A stretch of 64,000 nucleotides of DNA from Adhaeribacter swui (GTDB lineage Bacteria; Bacteroidota; Bacteroidia; Cytophagales; Hymenobacteraceae): assembly GCF_014217805.1 (NCBI RefSeq), contig NZ_CP055156.1, forward strand, positions 5,276,585 through 5,340,584. The letters run 5' to 3'. The notes below the pieces were generated by a model. The model was not told the origin of the DNA, made no database searches, and saw only the letters and a list, made by a program, of their open reading frames with translations. Positions 47,001-54,495 of the stretch are shown in pieces (position 1 is the first letter of the stretch; every line of letters begins with the position of its first letter). The position numbers and the translations under genes were made by a program.

Positions 47001-47130
47001 GAGCGGCTACAGCAATAATGCTACGCAAAGCAACCAGATTCAGGTTGGGCCCGCGAGCAGTGGCCTATTAGTTCGCCGCAATGCCGCCCCTCCCCGCCAG
47101 GTTCAATTTGGTCTCCGGTACATTTTTTAA
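44074..47130 (+). CDS. TonB-dependent receptor, Oar-like
   Basis: A 1018-aa outer-membrane active transporter with signal peptide (MRKLLLLFGYFIPMAAAWAQ), starting at GTG. Residues about 21-110 form a carboxypeptidase-regulatory-like beta domain (VTVLNPKLEPVSGVPLTITS). The plug follows (about 125-240: SEIRELPVEGRDLSRMLFRL, VSINGANPLFNNYLIDGLDN, NYSAEFGNTGNGIINVTSKS). A long barrel ends in the strand RQVQFGLRYIF. The region just after the signal contains no obvious SusC signature and no SusD partner follows; an ABC importer does instead. Substrate unknown. Confidence 0.92.
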   Translation: MRKLLLLFGYFIPMAAAWAQGAIEVTVLNPKLEPVSGVPLTITSEAISFSATRSTNSKGSVTFSGLSTAGTYIILFAENETYSAVSSEPVSPRSNFNRTVTLVLPLKQERVLEGVTVYPNNTTRINRYNAEVSSEMRISEIRELPVEGRDLSRMLFRLPNVTQATGFFPEAPNVSINGANPLFNNYLIDGLDNNEQFLGGARFSVPIGFVQNVSVLTNNYSAEFGNTGNGIINVTSKSGSNELQGEAFFLTRPGFLDASSPYAQRDLSGNQVKDGFQRYQGGFGVGGAIVKGKTFYYLNYEHTTDLKDNILSSPALGVNETIRGKNYFNYLSGKLDHYWSDRFHSTLRANTGIVGIGRQAGGLTGGLNFPSSASDQVRNSLNLASTNVYTSGNLTLTTNVQYARFRWDYAAPDNPSSPDVTVAGPTGETVAVLGHPGYAFESIQHTIQAQQKASWSVGSHSFKAGAEILSTDHALFGGGNPNGSYRVQLTQAQLDNLRAANRGSALSVTDIPTDALVTNYSVELRPTYFGKRQNIFSAYLEDQVQATERLNLNLGLRYDYDNLSRGGNAKGDFNNLAPRVSFNYQLTPNSTIRGGFGLFYDKILYTVYSDALQQNNNSPDFKQQIAYYVAQGILPTDTDVDRVTFNGNLSVGQSNNAGLPFAYLQGPPAENFSDQRNLFSNERRILNPNGYDNPFTRQFSLGYQLQVAPSKLFYVDLVYNQGRNLFRTVNLNAPAAWDYNRSQQSGIARSSAWADSTRTLPIYGNYAVINGNRLDGVARSLVMTESEGKSNYYAASFNLQKDKADDKFSYRLIYTLSYLENNTEDINFRAMDANNFQAEWGPSINDRRHVINGIYNYYPVSNLTLTLAALLQSGQPINRIPDASQYKVIDSRGNILLNAGGNYIFTNDLNGDGSAFGDAYVGNSDRYPDEKRNSDRLPWSNTFDASVQYFVPFRTTSKKGLEIRADVFNLFNAENLSGYSNNATQSNQIQVGPASSGLLVRRNAAPPRQVQFGLRYIF

Positions 47131-47188
47131 AAATTCTGTTGCCTTTCACTTTCGTAGGAAAAGGCAACGAATAACTTACCTAAAGCGC

Positions 47189-48415
47189 ATGAAATTTAAA
47201 TACCTCACTACTTCTGCCCTGATTCTATCCTTACTTTTCAGCAGTTGCGGAAACAATAATGGTCAGCTGGAACAATTAGACCTAGCAGAGGCAAACTGGT
47301 TCAACATAGAACAAGCGGCTAAGGGCACTACCGTACAAATGATGATGTGGCAAGGCGATCCGCTCATTAATAAGTACATGGAGGATTATGTTAAACCAAA
47401 GCTACAGGAACAATACAACATTACGCTCGATATTTCATCCGGTCAGGGGAAAGACATTGTGGGGCTTGCCCTGGCTGAAAAAGAGACCGGAAAAAAAACG
47501 AGTGAAATCGACGTGATCTGGATAAACGGCGAAACCTTTTACCAACTACGGCAGCTCGATGCGCTTAACGGCCCATTTACTGAGCGGCTACCCAGCAATC
47601 AATTCGTGAACTGGCAAAGCCCGTTTATTGCCCGCGACTTTCAACAGCCCGTTAAAGGCATGGAAGCGCCTTGGGGAAATGTACAATTAGCTTTTATTTA
47701 CCATACTGCTAAAGTACCGCAACCACCTGCTTCCTTCAGCGCTTTAGAAACGTACATCCAAAATAATCCCGGCACCTTTACCATACCCAATGAGTTTACC
47801 GGCATGACTTTATTAAAATCTTGGCTGATTGCCTTGGCCGGAAAAGAAGAACTAGCCGGAAAGTTTGATGCCGCCAAATATACAAAGTACAGCCAACAAC
47901 TATGGCAAAAGCTGAACCGCCTTAAACCCTACTTCTGGAAACAAGGCCAGACTTTCCCGGCTTCGCTCGCGCAACTGCACCAGCTTTACGCCAACGGAGA
48001 AGTAAATTTTACTTTCAGTAACAACGATGCCGAGGTAGACAACAAAATTTTGCAAGGCGTGTTTCCGCCGGAGTCCCGGGCCTACGTTCCCGAGCCGGGT
48101 ACTATTCAAAACACGCATTACTTGGGCATTATGAAACAAGCCGGCAATTTGCCCGGCGCCTTAGTAGTCATCAATTTTCTGCAGTCGCCGGAGGCACAGT
48201 ACCAAAAAGCCAGTCCGGAAGTTTGGGGCGACGGTACCATCCTAAACGTATCGAAACTACCCGGAGAATGGAGACAAAAATTTAAAAATATTCCCGCCCG
48301 CCGGCAAGCCCCTGATCGCACTAAAATACAAGACCGGGCTTTCGAAGAACTGGCTCCCGAATACATGATCCGCTTGTATGATGATTTCAGAACAGAAGTA
48401 ATTGAGCATAACTAA
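47189..48415 (+). CDS. YnjB-like ABC substrate-binding lipoprotein
   Basis: A 408-aa lipoprotein starting MKFKYLTTSALILSLLFSSC, with the lipobox LFSSC; I use this ATG because longer starts add a non-signal stretch overlapping the receptor gene. The mature part resembles E. coli YnjB (COG4134): GTTVQMMMWQGDPLINKYM, EIDVIWINGETFYQLRQ, NGPFTERLPSNQF, then EAPWGNVQLAFIYHTAKVP. It would bind the substrate in the periplasm for the permease pair downstream. Substrate of YnjBCD systems is unknown. Overlaps the next gene by 14 bases. Confidence 0.85.
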   Translation: MKFKYLTTSALILSLLFSSCGNNNGQLEQLDLAEANWFNIEQAAKGTTVQMMMWQGDPLINKYMEDYVKPKLQEQYNITLDISSGQGKDIVGLALAEKETGKKTSEIDVIWINGETFYQLRQLDALNGPFTERLPSNQFVNWQSPFIARDFQQPVKGMEAPWGNVQLAFIYHTAKVPQPPASFSALETYIQNNPGTFTIPNEFTGMTLLKSWLIALAGKEELAGKFDAAKYTKYSQQLWQKLNRLKPYFWKQGQTFPASLAQLHQLYANGEVNFTFSNNDAEVDNKILQGVFPPESRAYVPEPGTIQNTHYLGIMKQAGNLPGALVVINFLQSPEAQYQKASPEVWGDGTILNVSKLPGEWRQKFKNIPARRQAPDRTKIQDRAFEELAPEYMIRLYDDFRTEVIEHN

Positions 48416-49256
48416 GAAAACAACTGGTTTTTACTGGCGCTTCTTGTTCTTGTTGCTGGCAGCGTTACCCGTGGCTGGAGGACTAATGTATGGCTTAGCC
48501 AACAGCTTCGGCTTAACCGGGGTGCTGGCCACTGGTTTTACCCTTGAACATTGGCGCCAGATATTAGGGAGCGGTGCTTTGCTGCATTCGTTGGCTTACA
48601 GTATATACATTGCTTTGGTGGCCATTAGTATCGCTACTGCTTTGGCCTTGTTTTTATCTTTATATTTTAAAAAAAGTCTGGACCAGGGTGCGCTTAGCTA
48701 CTTATTATTCCTGCCGTTAACCATTCCGGCCATGATTATGGGTTTCCTGGTATTCGAACTGCTTACTAAATCCGGATTACTTTCCCGGATAGCGTATCAA
48801 GCCGGTTGGATAGTAGACTTACAAGATTTCCCAAACCTGGTTCATGACTCCTTAGGCTTTGGGATTATTCTGGCGCATGTAGGCATGGCCGTACCTTTTT
48901 TAACTTTGTTATTTCACGTTATTTACCAGGAGCAGGATCTTCATAAACTAAAAGCAGTTTCCGAAAACCTGGGAGCCGGTAAATCTTATTTTCTGCAACA
49001 CGTAGCCTTGCCCATTCTTTTAAAAACGGCAGCTCCTAACTTGCTGCTTTATTTTATTTTTATTTTGGGTTCTTACGAAATCCCGCTGCTCATTGGTAGC
49101 CAGCAACACCAAATGGTAGCCGTATTGGCGGTACAAAAATTTCAGCGCTTTAACCTGCTCGATATTCCACAGGGTTATGCCATTAGTGTAGCTTTTACCG
49201 GCTTGGTGCTGCTCTTACTTTTACTTTTTTTTAAAAATGTACGCCGCCATGTTTAG
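48402..49256 (+). CDS. ABC transporter permease 1 (YnjC N-half-like)
   Basis: A 284-aa inner-membrane protein of the binding-protein-dependent permease family with about six helices and the EAA-type loop AVSENLGAGKSYFLQHVALP (about 185-204). Start is a TTG inside the end of the binding-protein gene. In E. coli the two permease halves are fused in YnjC (about 511 aa); here they are separate genes (284 + 257 aa). Confidence 0.88.
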   Translation: MSITKKTTGFYWRFLFLLLAALPVAGGLMYGLANSFGLTGVLATGFTLEHWRQILGSGALLHSLAYSIYIALVAISIATALALFLSLYFKKSLDQGALSYLLFLPLTIPAMIMGFLVFELLTKSGLLSRIAYQAGWIVDLQDFPNLVHDSLGFGIILAHVGMAVPFLTLLFHVIYQEQDLHKLKAVSENLGAGKSYFLQHVALPILLKTAAPNLLLYFIFILGSYEIPLLIGSQQHQMVAVLAVQKFQRFNLLDIPQGYAISVAFTGLVLLLLLLFFKNVRRHV

Positions 49257-50010
49257 GAAAATACTGCTGTCAACCCCCATGGCCGCCATTTTGCTGCCGT
49301 ACCTGTTTTTCGGAATGCTATCGCTGGGCCAAAGGTGGTTTTACCCGGATATCTTGCCGCAACATTTTACCCTGGACAACTGGCAGCAACTATTCGTAAA
49401 ACAAGGGGAACTCCAGATAGGGTTGTTTCTTTCGCTGATTTTAGGTTTGGGAGTTGCTTTTTTATCTACCCTGATGGGGTTTGTGGTTAGTAAGGAAATT
49501 TCGTGGGCCAAACATAAAAACCGATGGTTGCTGCTGGCTTACTGGCCCTTCGTGTTGGCTCCCGTGGTGCTAGCCATACTGGTACAACGTTTTTTTCTGT
49601 TAACCAACATGAGCGGCGAAGTAATCGGGGTATTATTGGGGCAGCTCATTCTGGCTTTTCCGTACGCGGTTATTTTATTTCAAAGCTTCTGGAATAATCA
49701 GGTACTACAACTCGAACAGCAATCTTTAACCTTGGGCGCTCCGGCGGGCTATACTTTACGGCACATCCTGCTGCCATTGGCCAAACCCCTCCTGCTTATG
49801 TGTTTTTTTCAAACATTTTTAATTTCCTGGTTTGAATATGGCTTAACGCAATTTATCGGTTTGGGAAAAGTTAAAACCCTTACCATATTGGTGTTTAAAT
49901 ACGTGAACGAAGCCAATATCTTCTATGCTGCTTTGGCTTCCTTGCTCATCATGCTGCCACCCGCCTTATTATTGTGGTTCAACAAAAAATTTATCTTTAG
50001 AGGAATTTAA
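49237..50010 (+). CDS. ABC transporter permease 2 (YnjC C-half-like)
   Basis: A 257-aa inner-membrane permease with about six helices and the EAA-type loop QQSLTLGAPAGYTLRHILLP (about 161-180). It overlaps permease 1 by 20 bases if the ATG at 49237 is used, or 8 bases from the ATG at 49249 (MFRKILL). Its stop overlaps the ATPase start as TAATG. The two permeases are likely to form a heterodimeric channel. Confidence 0.88.
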   Translation: MYAAMFRKILLSTPMAAILLPYLFFGMLSLGQRWFYPDILPQHFTLDNWQQLFVKQGELQIGLFLSLILGLGVAFLSTLMGFVVSKEISWAKHKNRWLLLAYWPFVLAPVVLAILVQRFFLLTNMSGEVIGVLLGQLILAFPYAVILFQSFWNNQVLQLEQQSLTLGAPAGYTLRHILLPLAKPLLLMCFFQTFLISWFEYGLTQFIGLGKVKTLTILVFKYVNEANIFYAALASLLIMLPPALLLWFNKKFIFRGI

Positions 50011-50738
50011 TGCTGCAAGTAAACAACTTAACTAAAACGTATGCGCACCACCCGGTGCTGGACCAGGTTTCGCTGGAGTTACCGCTGGGGCAGGTTCTAG
50101 CGGTGCTGGGTCGATCTGGTTGCGGTAAAACCACTTTGCTTAAAGTTATTGCGGGTTTGCTCCCGGCCGAAACGGGTATCGTTAGTTGGGCCGGACAAAA
50201 CATGGACGCCGTACCCGCCCGTAACCGGGAAATGGTTTACCTGTTCCAGGAACCGTTGTTGTTTCCGCACTTAACGGTTTTTGAGAACCTTGCCTATGGT
50301 TTGCGTGTTCGTAAAGAAACCGAAATTGCTGTGCAGCAAAAGGTATCGCGTATGTTGGAGGAATTAGAACTACAGGAACACGCCCGGAGAATGCCGCATC
50401 AGCTTTCCGGTGGTCAGCGCCAACGGGTTTCTTTTGGCCGGGCCATTATCTTTTTACCACGAGTATTATTATTGGATGAACCCTTTGGTAACCTGGATGC
50501 ACAGACGCGCGCGACCATGCAAACCTTTTTTTTACGGTTAGCTAAAAATTTTAAAATTACGGCTTTGTTTGTAACGCATGATGTAAAAGAAGCCTTGCTG
50601 GTTGGAGATCAGTATGCCTATATGGTGGCCGGCAAGTTTCAAATTTATGCTTCCAAAGCTGCTTTTATGGCTGATCCGGTAACGGGTGTCCGGGAAGAAC
50701 TTGCCTTTTGGCAGGCTCAGGAACAAAACATTATATAG
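50010..50738 (+). CDS. ABC transporter ATP-binding protein (YnjD-like)
   Basis: A 242-aa ATPase. Walker A GRSGCGKTT (about 33-41), Q-loop FQEPLLFPHLTV, signature LSGGQRQRVSFGRAI (about 131-145), Walker B VLLLDEPFGNLD, H-loop VTHD. No C-terminal regulatory domain such as TOBE is evident. It energises the two permeases upstream and is followed by the radical SAM gene after 5 bases. Confidence 0.93.
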   Translation: MLQVNNLTKTYAHHPVLDQVSLELPLGQVLAVLGRSGCGKTTLLKVIAGLLPAETGIVSWAGQNMDAVPARNREMVYLFQEPLLFPHLTVFENLAYGLRVRKETEIAVQQKVSRMLEELELQEHARRMPHQLSGGQRQRVSFGRAIIFLPRVLLLDEPFGNLDAQTRATMQTFFLRLAKNFKITALFVTHDVKEALLVGDQYAYMVAGKFQIYASKAAFMADPVTGVREELAFWQAQEQNII

Positions 50739-50743
50739 TAATC

Positions 50744-51697
50744 ATGACGCAAGACTTTAACCATATCGAATCGGTGTACTGGGTTTTTACTCAATTGTGC
50801 AACGACGAATGTGACCATTGCTACAACAACTCCGGACCCCGGGGCGAGCGCATTTCGGAAGAAGAATGCATGGCCATTATTCAAAATCTGCCGGACCACA
50901 TGGACCGGCTGATTCTTTCCGGCGGCGAGCCTTTGGCCGATAAAAAACTGCTTTACCAAATCCTAGATCGTTTACAGGAGCGTTACCAGGGGCGCGTGCA
51001 AATTATGCTGCAAACCAACGGCGACTTACTGAATGAACAAATCCTGGATACTTTACTCGAAAAAGGGGTTACCCGCTTCGACATAGCCAGTATTGACCGG
51101 TATCACAAACACGCTGGTAGCCGCCTGATAGAGTTGGCCGATATATTTGCCAGCCGTGGCGTAAATGGCGATGACCATGACCCACTCGTTAGCAAAGAAA
51201 CCTACCTTACTCACCATAAAGCTAGTTGGGGTTATTGGGGTGCCACCATTGATATGTGGTTAGGCGGAAACTGGGCGCGCGGCCGGGCTTTTCAAAAAGG
51301 TCTTTGGAAACAAGATCCAGATCATAATTTTTGTGCGATTCTTTCGGGTGGGAAAGGCTTTTTAACCGGCGCCCCGGATATCCCGCAGGAAATATCCATT
51401 CAGCTTTGGAAAATCAATCCTTGTTGCCCCGGCACCAAAGTTCCCCTGGGAGACGCCCGTACCGAAAAAGTATCAGATGTTTTGCAGCGAGTCTCTAAAT
51501 CTGAAATCTGGCAAAAGATAAATGAGGGAAACCCTTTAGCTATGGGAGAAAGTATCGGCATCACCGAGGCGCATGCCAAAGCACGTACCGCCGAACTAAA
51601 GAACATTTGCCTCTGGTGCGATGAGTTTTTTGAAAAACATTATAAAGGTGAACAGTTAAAACAAGCTTGCCATAGTTGCTCGATTGGAGAATCCTAA
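50744..51697 (+). CDS. Radical SAM enzyme with SPASM/twitch-like C-terminal cysteines
   Basis: A 317-aa cytosolic enzyme. The S-adenosylmethionine cluster motif is Cys19-x3-Cys23-x2-Cys26 (LCNDECDHCYNN), followed by LILSGGEPLAD (the GGE motif) and MLQTNGD. Further cysteines lie at 197, 227, 228, 289, 292, 309 and 312, including two C-x2-C pairs near the end (ICLWCDEF, ACHSCSI), as expected for auxiliary Fe-S ligands. I do not recognise the subfamily. I chose the ATG 5 bases after the ATPase stop; an upstream frame start would overlap it. Last gene of the unit. Confidence 0.88.
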   Translation: MTQDFNHIESVYWVFTQLCNDECDHCYNNSGPRGERISEEECMAIIQNLPDHMDRLILSGGEPLADKKLLYQILDRLQERYQGRVQIMLQTNGDLLNEQILDTLLEKGVTRFDIASIDRYHKHAGSRLIELADIFASRGVNGDDHDPLVSKETYLTHHKASWGYWGATIDMWLGGNWARGRAFQKGLWKQDPDHNFCAILSGGKGFLTGAPDIPQEISIQLWKINPCCPGTKVPLGDARTEKVSDVLQRVSKSEIWQKINEGNPLAMGESIGITEAHAKARTAELKNICLWCDEFFEKHYKGEQLKQACHSCSIGES

Positions 51698-52053
51698 CCA
51701 AAGTAGCGCTACTAGCTCATGGTCTTGCTAAGTACACGTATGCAAAACCGTATCGGCTAATTTTTTTAAAAATTGTATTTTTTAACTTTTTATAAAAGGT
51801 AAATACTTTAAATAGCAGAATATGTAAATGCCTTTATTGTTAGCGCTGCTATCCCGCAGTAAAAACGTGGTGAACTGGCTGCCCCGGAGTTATGTTCAAC
51901 GAGCAATTACACGGTCAATTAAAATATCCAGGTTTCTACAACTTTTAAGCTCTACTTATTTGATTTATAGTTGTTTAATCCAGAGACTTACTTTTCTACC
52001 ATTTACTAAAATCCAATATACCTGCTGTTGATTTTAATGGTACTTTCGAGGAT
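51698..52053. other. Gene-free stretch between radical SAM and SulP genes
   Basis: A 356-bp gap between convergent genes. It contains the 12-bp palindrome AGTAGCGCTACT (51702-51713) but no convincing terminator. A 67-codon frame at 51828 has no recognisable content and I do not call it. Confidence 0.6.
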
Positions 52054-53589
52054 TTATTTATCGGCGGCAACGTGGTAGATGGGATCTTCTAAAATATTTA
52101 CGTCTATTACCGATTCCGCATTTTTTAATAACAAACGACAATCTTCGCTTAAATGCCGGAGATGTAGTTTTTTACCTACCTGGTGGTAACGCTCTGTCAG
52201 TTTGTTCAGGGCTTCAATGCCCGACATATCGGCTACCCGACAATCCTTAAAGTCAACAATTACTTCTTTCGGGTCAGTAGCAATCTCAAACTTTTCGTTA
52301 AAAGCGGTAACCGAACCAAAGAAAAGTGGCCCGTAAATTTCGTAGTGCTTCACCCCATTACCATCTACAAATTTTCTGGCCCGGATTCGCTTGGCGCTAT
52401 CCCAGGCAAACACCAGCGCCGAAATAATGACACCTATCAAAACCGCGAGGGCTAAATTATGCAGCCAAATTGTAATGGCAGCCACCAATATTCCTACAAA
52501 TACATCCTGTTGGGGCATTTTATTAATAATACGCAGGCTCATCCATTCGAAGGTACCTATGGCCACCATAATCATTACCCCGGTTAAGGCCGCCATTGGA
52601 ACTCTTTCTATTACAGGGGCGCCAATAAGAATAATTACCAAGATGGTAAGAGCCGCTATAATCCCCGACAGCCGCGCTCTGGCTCCGGCCGATAGGTTTA
52701 CTAAGGTTTGCGCAATCATGGGGCAGCCACCCATTCCGTAAAAAAATCCATTTAAAATATTGGCACCTCCCTGGGCCAAACATTCCCGGTTACTGTTGCC
52801 GCGGCTGGTAGTAATTTCGTCAACCAGGTTTAAAGTCAGCAAGCCTTCGGTTAAACCTACCCCGGCCATTATGAGGGCGTAAGGAAAAATTACGTTCAGG
52901 GTATCCAACGACAAAGGCACCTGGGGTATATGAAAAGGGGGAAACCCACCGCTTACCGAGGCGATATCTTTTACCGTTCGGGTATCAATATCGAAACCCA
53001 ATACCAACAAAAACACCACGATAATAGCGGCTAAAGACGACGGAACGGCTTTGGTGATTCGCGGGAAAAAGATAACGATAGCAATGGTTAAAGCAACTAA
53101 ACCGGCCATTATGAGCAACGGTTGACCACTCATCCAGGTTAAATGGCCGTTAACAACCGTTTTAAATTGCTGTAGCTGGGCCATAAAAATAATAACGGCC
53201 AAACCATTAACAAACCCGAACATAACGGGTTGCGGTACCAGACGAATAAATTTACCCAGCTTAAATATTCCCACCAAGATTTGAATTACCCCGGCCAATG
53301 CCACCGCGGCAAAAACGTATTCGATGCCATGCGATTGCATGAGCGCAATTAATACCACCGCCGTAGCTCCGGCCCCTCCCGATATTAAGCCCGGCCTTCC
53401 GCCAAAAACAGCGGTTATTAAACCCATAATAAATGCGGCATGTAATCCAACTAAGGGCGGGAACCCGGCCAGGATAGCAAAAGACAACGACTCGGGCATC
53501 ATGGTCATGGCCACCGTTAAACCTGCCAGAATTTCGTTTTTGTAATTAATTTTTTGAGAAAAGTCAAACAACCGGAAAAAAGGCTTCAT
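52054..53589 (-). CDS. SulP family inorganic anion transporter with STAS domain
   Basis: A 511-aa inner-membrane protein importing sulfate, bicarbonate or a similar anion. The SulP core begins KNEILAGLTVAMTMMPESLSFAILAG (about 17-42) with the PESLSFA variant of the family motif, continues with AAFIMGLITAVFGGRPGLISG and NFYGMGGCPMIAQT-like segments, and spans about 10-12 helices. The C-terminal STAS domain lies at about 405-505 (VIVDFKDCRVADMSGIEALN). No carbonic anhydrase gene adjoins, so the anion is uncertain. Confidence 0.93.
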   Translation of the reverse strand: MKPFFRLFDFSQKINYKNEILAGLTVAMTMMPESLSFAILAGFPPLVGLHAAFIMGLITAVFGGRPGLISGGAGATAVVLIALMQSHGIEYVFAAVALAGVIQILVGIFKLGKFIRLVPQPVMFGFVNGLAVIIFMAQLQQFKTVVNGHLTWMSGQPLLIMAGLVALTIAIVIFFPRITKAVPSSLAAIIVVFLLVLGFDIDTRTVKDIASVSGGFPPFHIPQVPLSLDTLNVIFPYALIMAGVGLTEGLLTLNLVDEITTSRGNSNRECLAQGGANILNGFFYGMGGCPMIAQTLVNLSAGARARLSGIIAALTILVIILIGAPVIERVPMAALTGVMIMVAIGTFEWMSLRIINKMPQQDVFVGILVAAITIWLHNLALAVLIGVIISALVFAWDSAKRIRARKFVDGNGVKHYEIYGPLFFGSVTAFNEKFEIATDPKEVIVDFKDCRVADMSGIEALNKLTERYHQVGKKLHLRHLSEDCRLLLKNAESVIDVNILEDPIYHVAADK

Positions 53590-53877
53590 CCTAAATTAGA
53601 TATTTTTAAAAAAATACGAGGCTATGCTTAGCCAGATAAATAGCAAAAGTTTAAAAAGAGAATATAGAAACTCAGGGTGGGGTTACTGGACTTGGATAAA
53701 CAGGGTTGCTCATTGCGTTGCAAAAGTAGCGGTTTACCTAGTTTTACTACAATTATTTAATAATAATATAATGTATGATCTTCCTTTTAGACTAACAATT
53801 GATCTTCGGGCAATAAGGTTGTGCTGGCGCAGCAAGTATTAAGTGCCTTGTTTAAACCTGCTTCAAGGGCTTATCCA

Positions 53878-53908
53878 TTTGATAGCGAAAAAGAAAATTT
53901 TAACTTTG
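53878..53908 (+). promoter_or_regulatory. Consensus Bacteroidota promoter (TTTG-N19-TAACTTTG)
   Basis: TTTG (53878-53881), exactly 19 bases, then TAACTTTG (53901-53908): a full match to the Bacteroidota sigma-A consensus. The ATG at 53917 lies 8 bases after the -7 element, so the message would be nearly leaderless. The rest of the gap 53590-53916 shows no gene. Confidence 0.65.
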
Positions 53909-53916
53909 CCTACGGC

Positions 53917-54333
53917 ATGTATAAAACTACCCCGAAATATAATTATCCTGTATTTCGACAATTTACGATTGTTGTAGTTTTGCTGTGGGCTTTTGCGTTG
54001 GTTTTTAATCAGGCTCCGGCTGCCTTCCCGGTTATTCCGGCGGCTTCTAAAACGCTGCACCAAGCAAATTTTAGCTTATCCCCCAAAAATGCAACCCTCG
54101 TAGTTGCTGCCAAAATAGCGAAAAGACGAAACGCCCTGGATGCGATCTTACCTTTTCCTCATTTTTGTGTTAAGTTGCCCTTGGCCACGTTTAAGCTGGC
54201 GGCGCCGGGCCATTTTTTTATTTTTCAGCAGTTTTACCGGCTACTTTCCAAAGCATTGCTCCTGGTTGGCGCTCCCGCTGAAAATGTAATTACCCGCATT
54301 TTTTCCGATTTTGTTCAGCCGAACGCTCCTTAG
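53917..54333 (+). CDS. Hypothetical small membrane-anchored protein
   Basis: A 138-aa protein. One hydrophobic segment (about 16-33, FTIVVVLLWAFALVFNQ) anchors it or serves as a signal; the remainder is basic and helical (AAKIAKRRNALDAILPFPHF; FYRLLSKALLLVGAPAENVI). I start at the ATG 53917 because a consensus promoter ends 8 bases before it; a GTG at 53821 would place that promoter inside the frame. It precedes a CPA2 antiporter gene by 162 bases. Function unknown. Confidence 0.5.
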   Translation: MYKTTPKYNYPVFRQFTIVVVLLWAFALVFNQAPAAFPVIPAASKTLHQANFSLSPKNATLVVAAKIAKRRNALDAILPFPHFCVKLPLATFKLAAPGHFFIFQQFYRLLSKALLLVGAPAENVITRIFSDFVQPNAP

Positions 54334-54495
54334 CTTTTCGCCTTTATTTAACCCCGGCACATCTTGCCGGCATATTAATCTCCGTTGTACTTACGCTGGC
54401 GTAGCTACTTATTTTTTTATTTTTTCTGTTGTAGCTTTTACCCCGGTAGTCTATAGCTTTTTACTGTAAAGGCTATTTTTAAATATTTACTTTAT

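Noticed and set aside
43341-51697. Arsenosugar biosynthesis cluster
   Set aside because: DUF2064 and a radical SAM gene are present, but no ArsM methyltransferase is nearby and the radical SAM protein does not look like ArsS.
51828-52031. 67-codon frame between the radical SAM and SulP genes
   Set aside because: No signal, motif or promoter; composition resembles noncoding sequence.
53624-53842. 72-codon frame upstream of the small membrane protein
   Set aside because: No recognisable content; ends just before a consensus promoter and overlaps the likely SulP leader on the other strand.
53821-53916. N-terminal extension of the small membrane protein from a GTG
   Set aside because: A full-consensus promoter lies inside this segment, so the ATG at 53917 is a better start.
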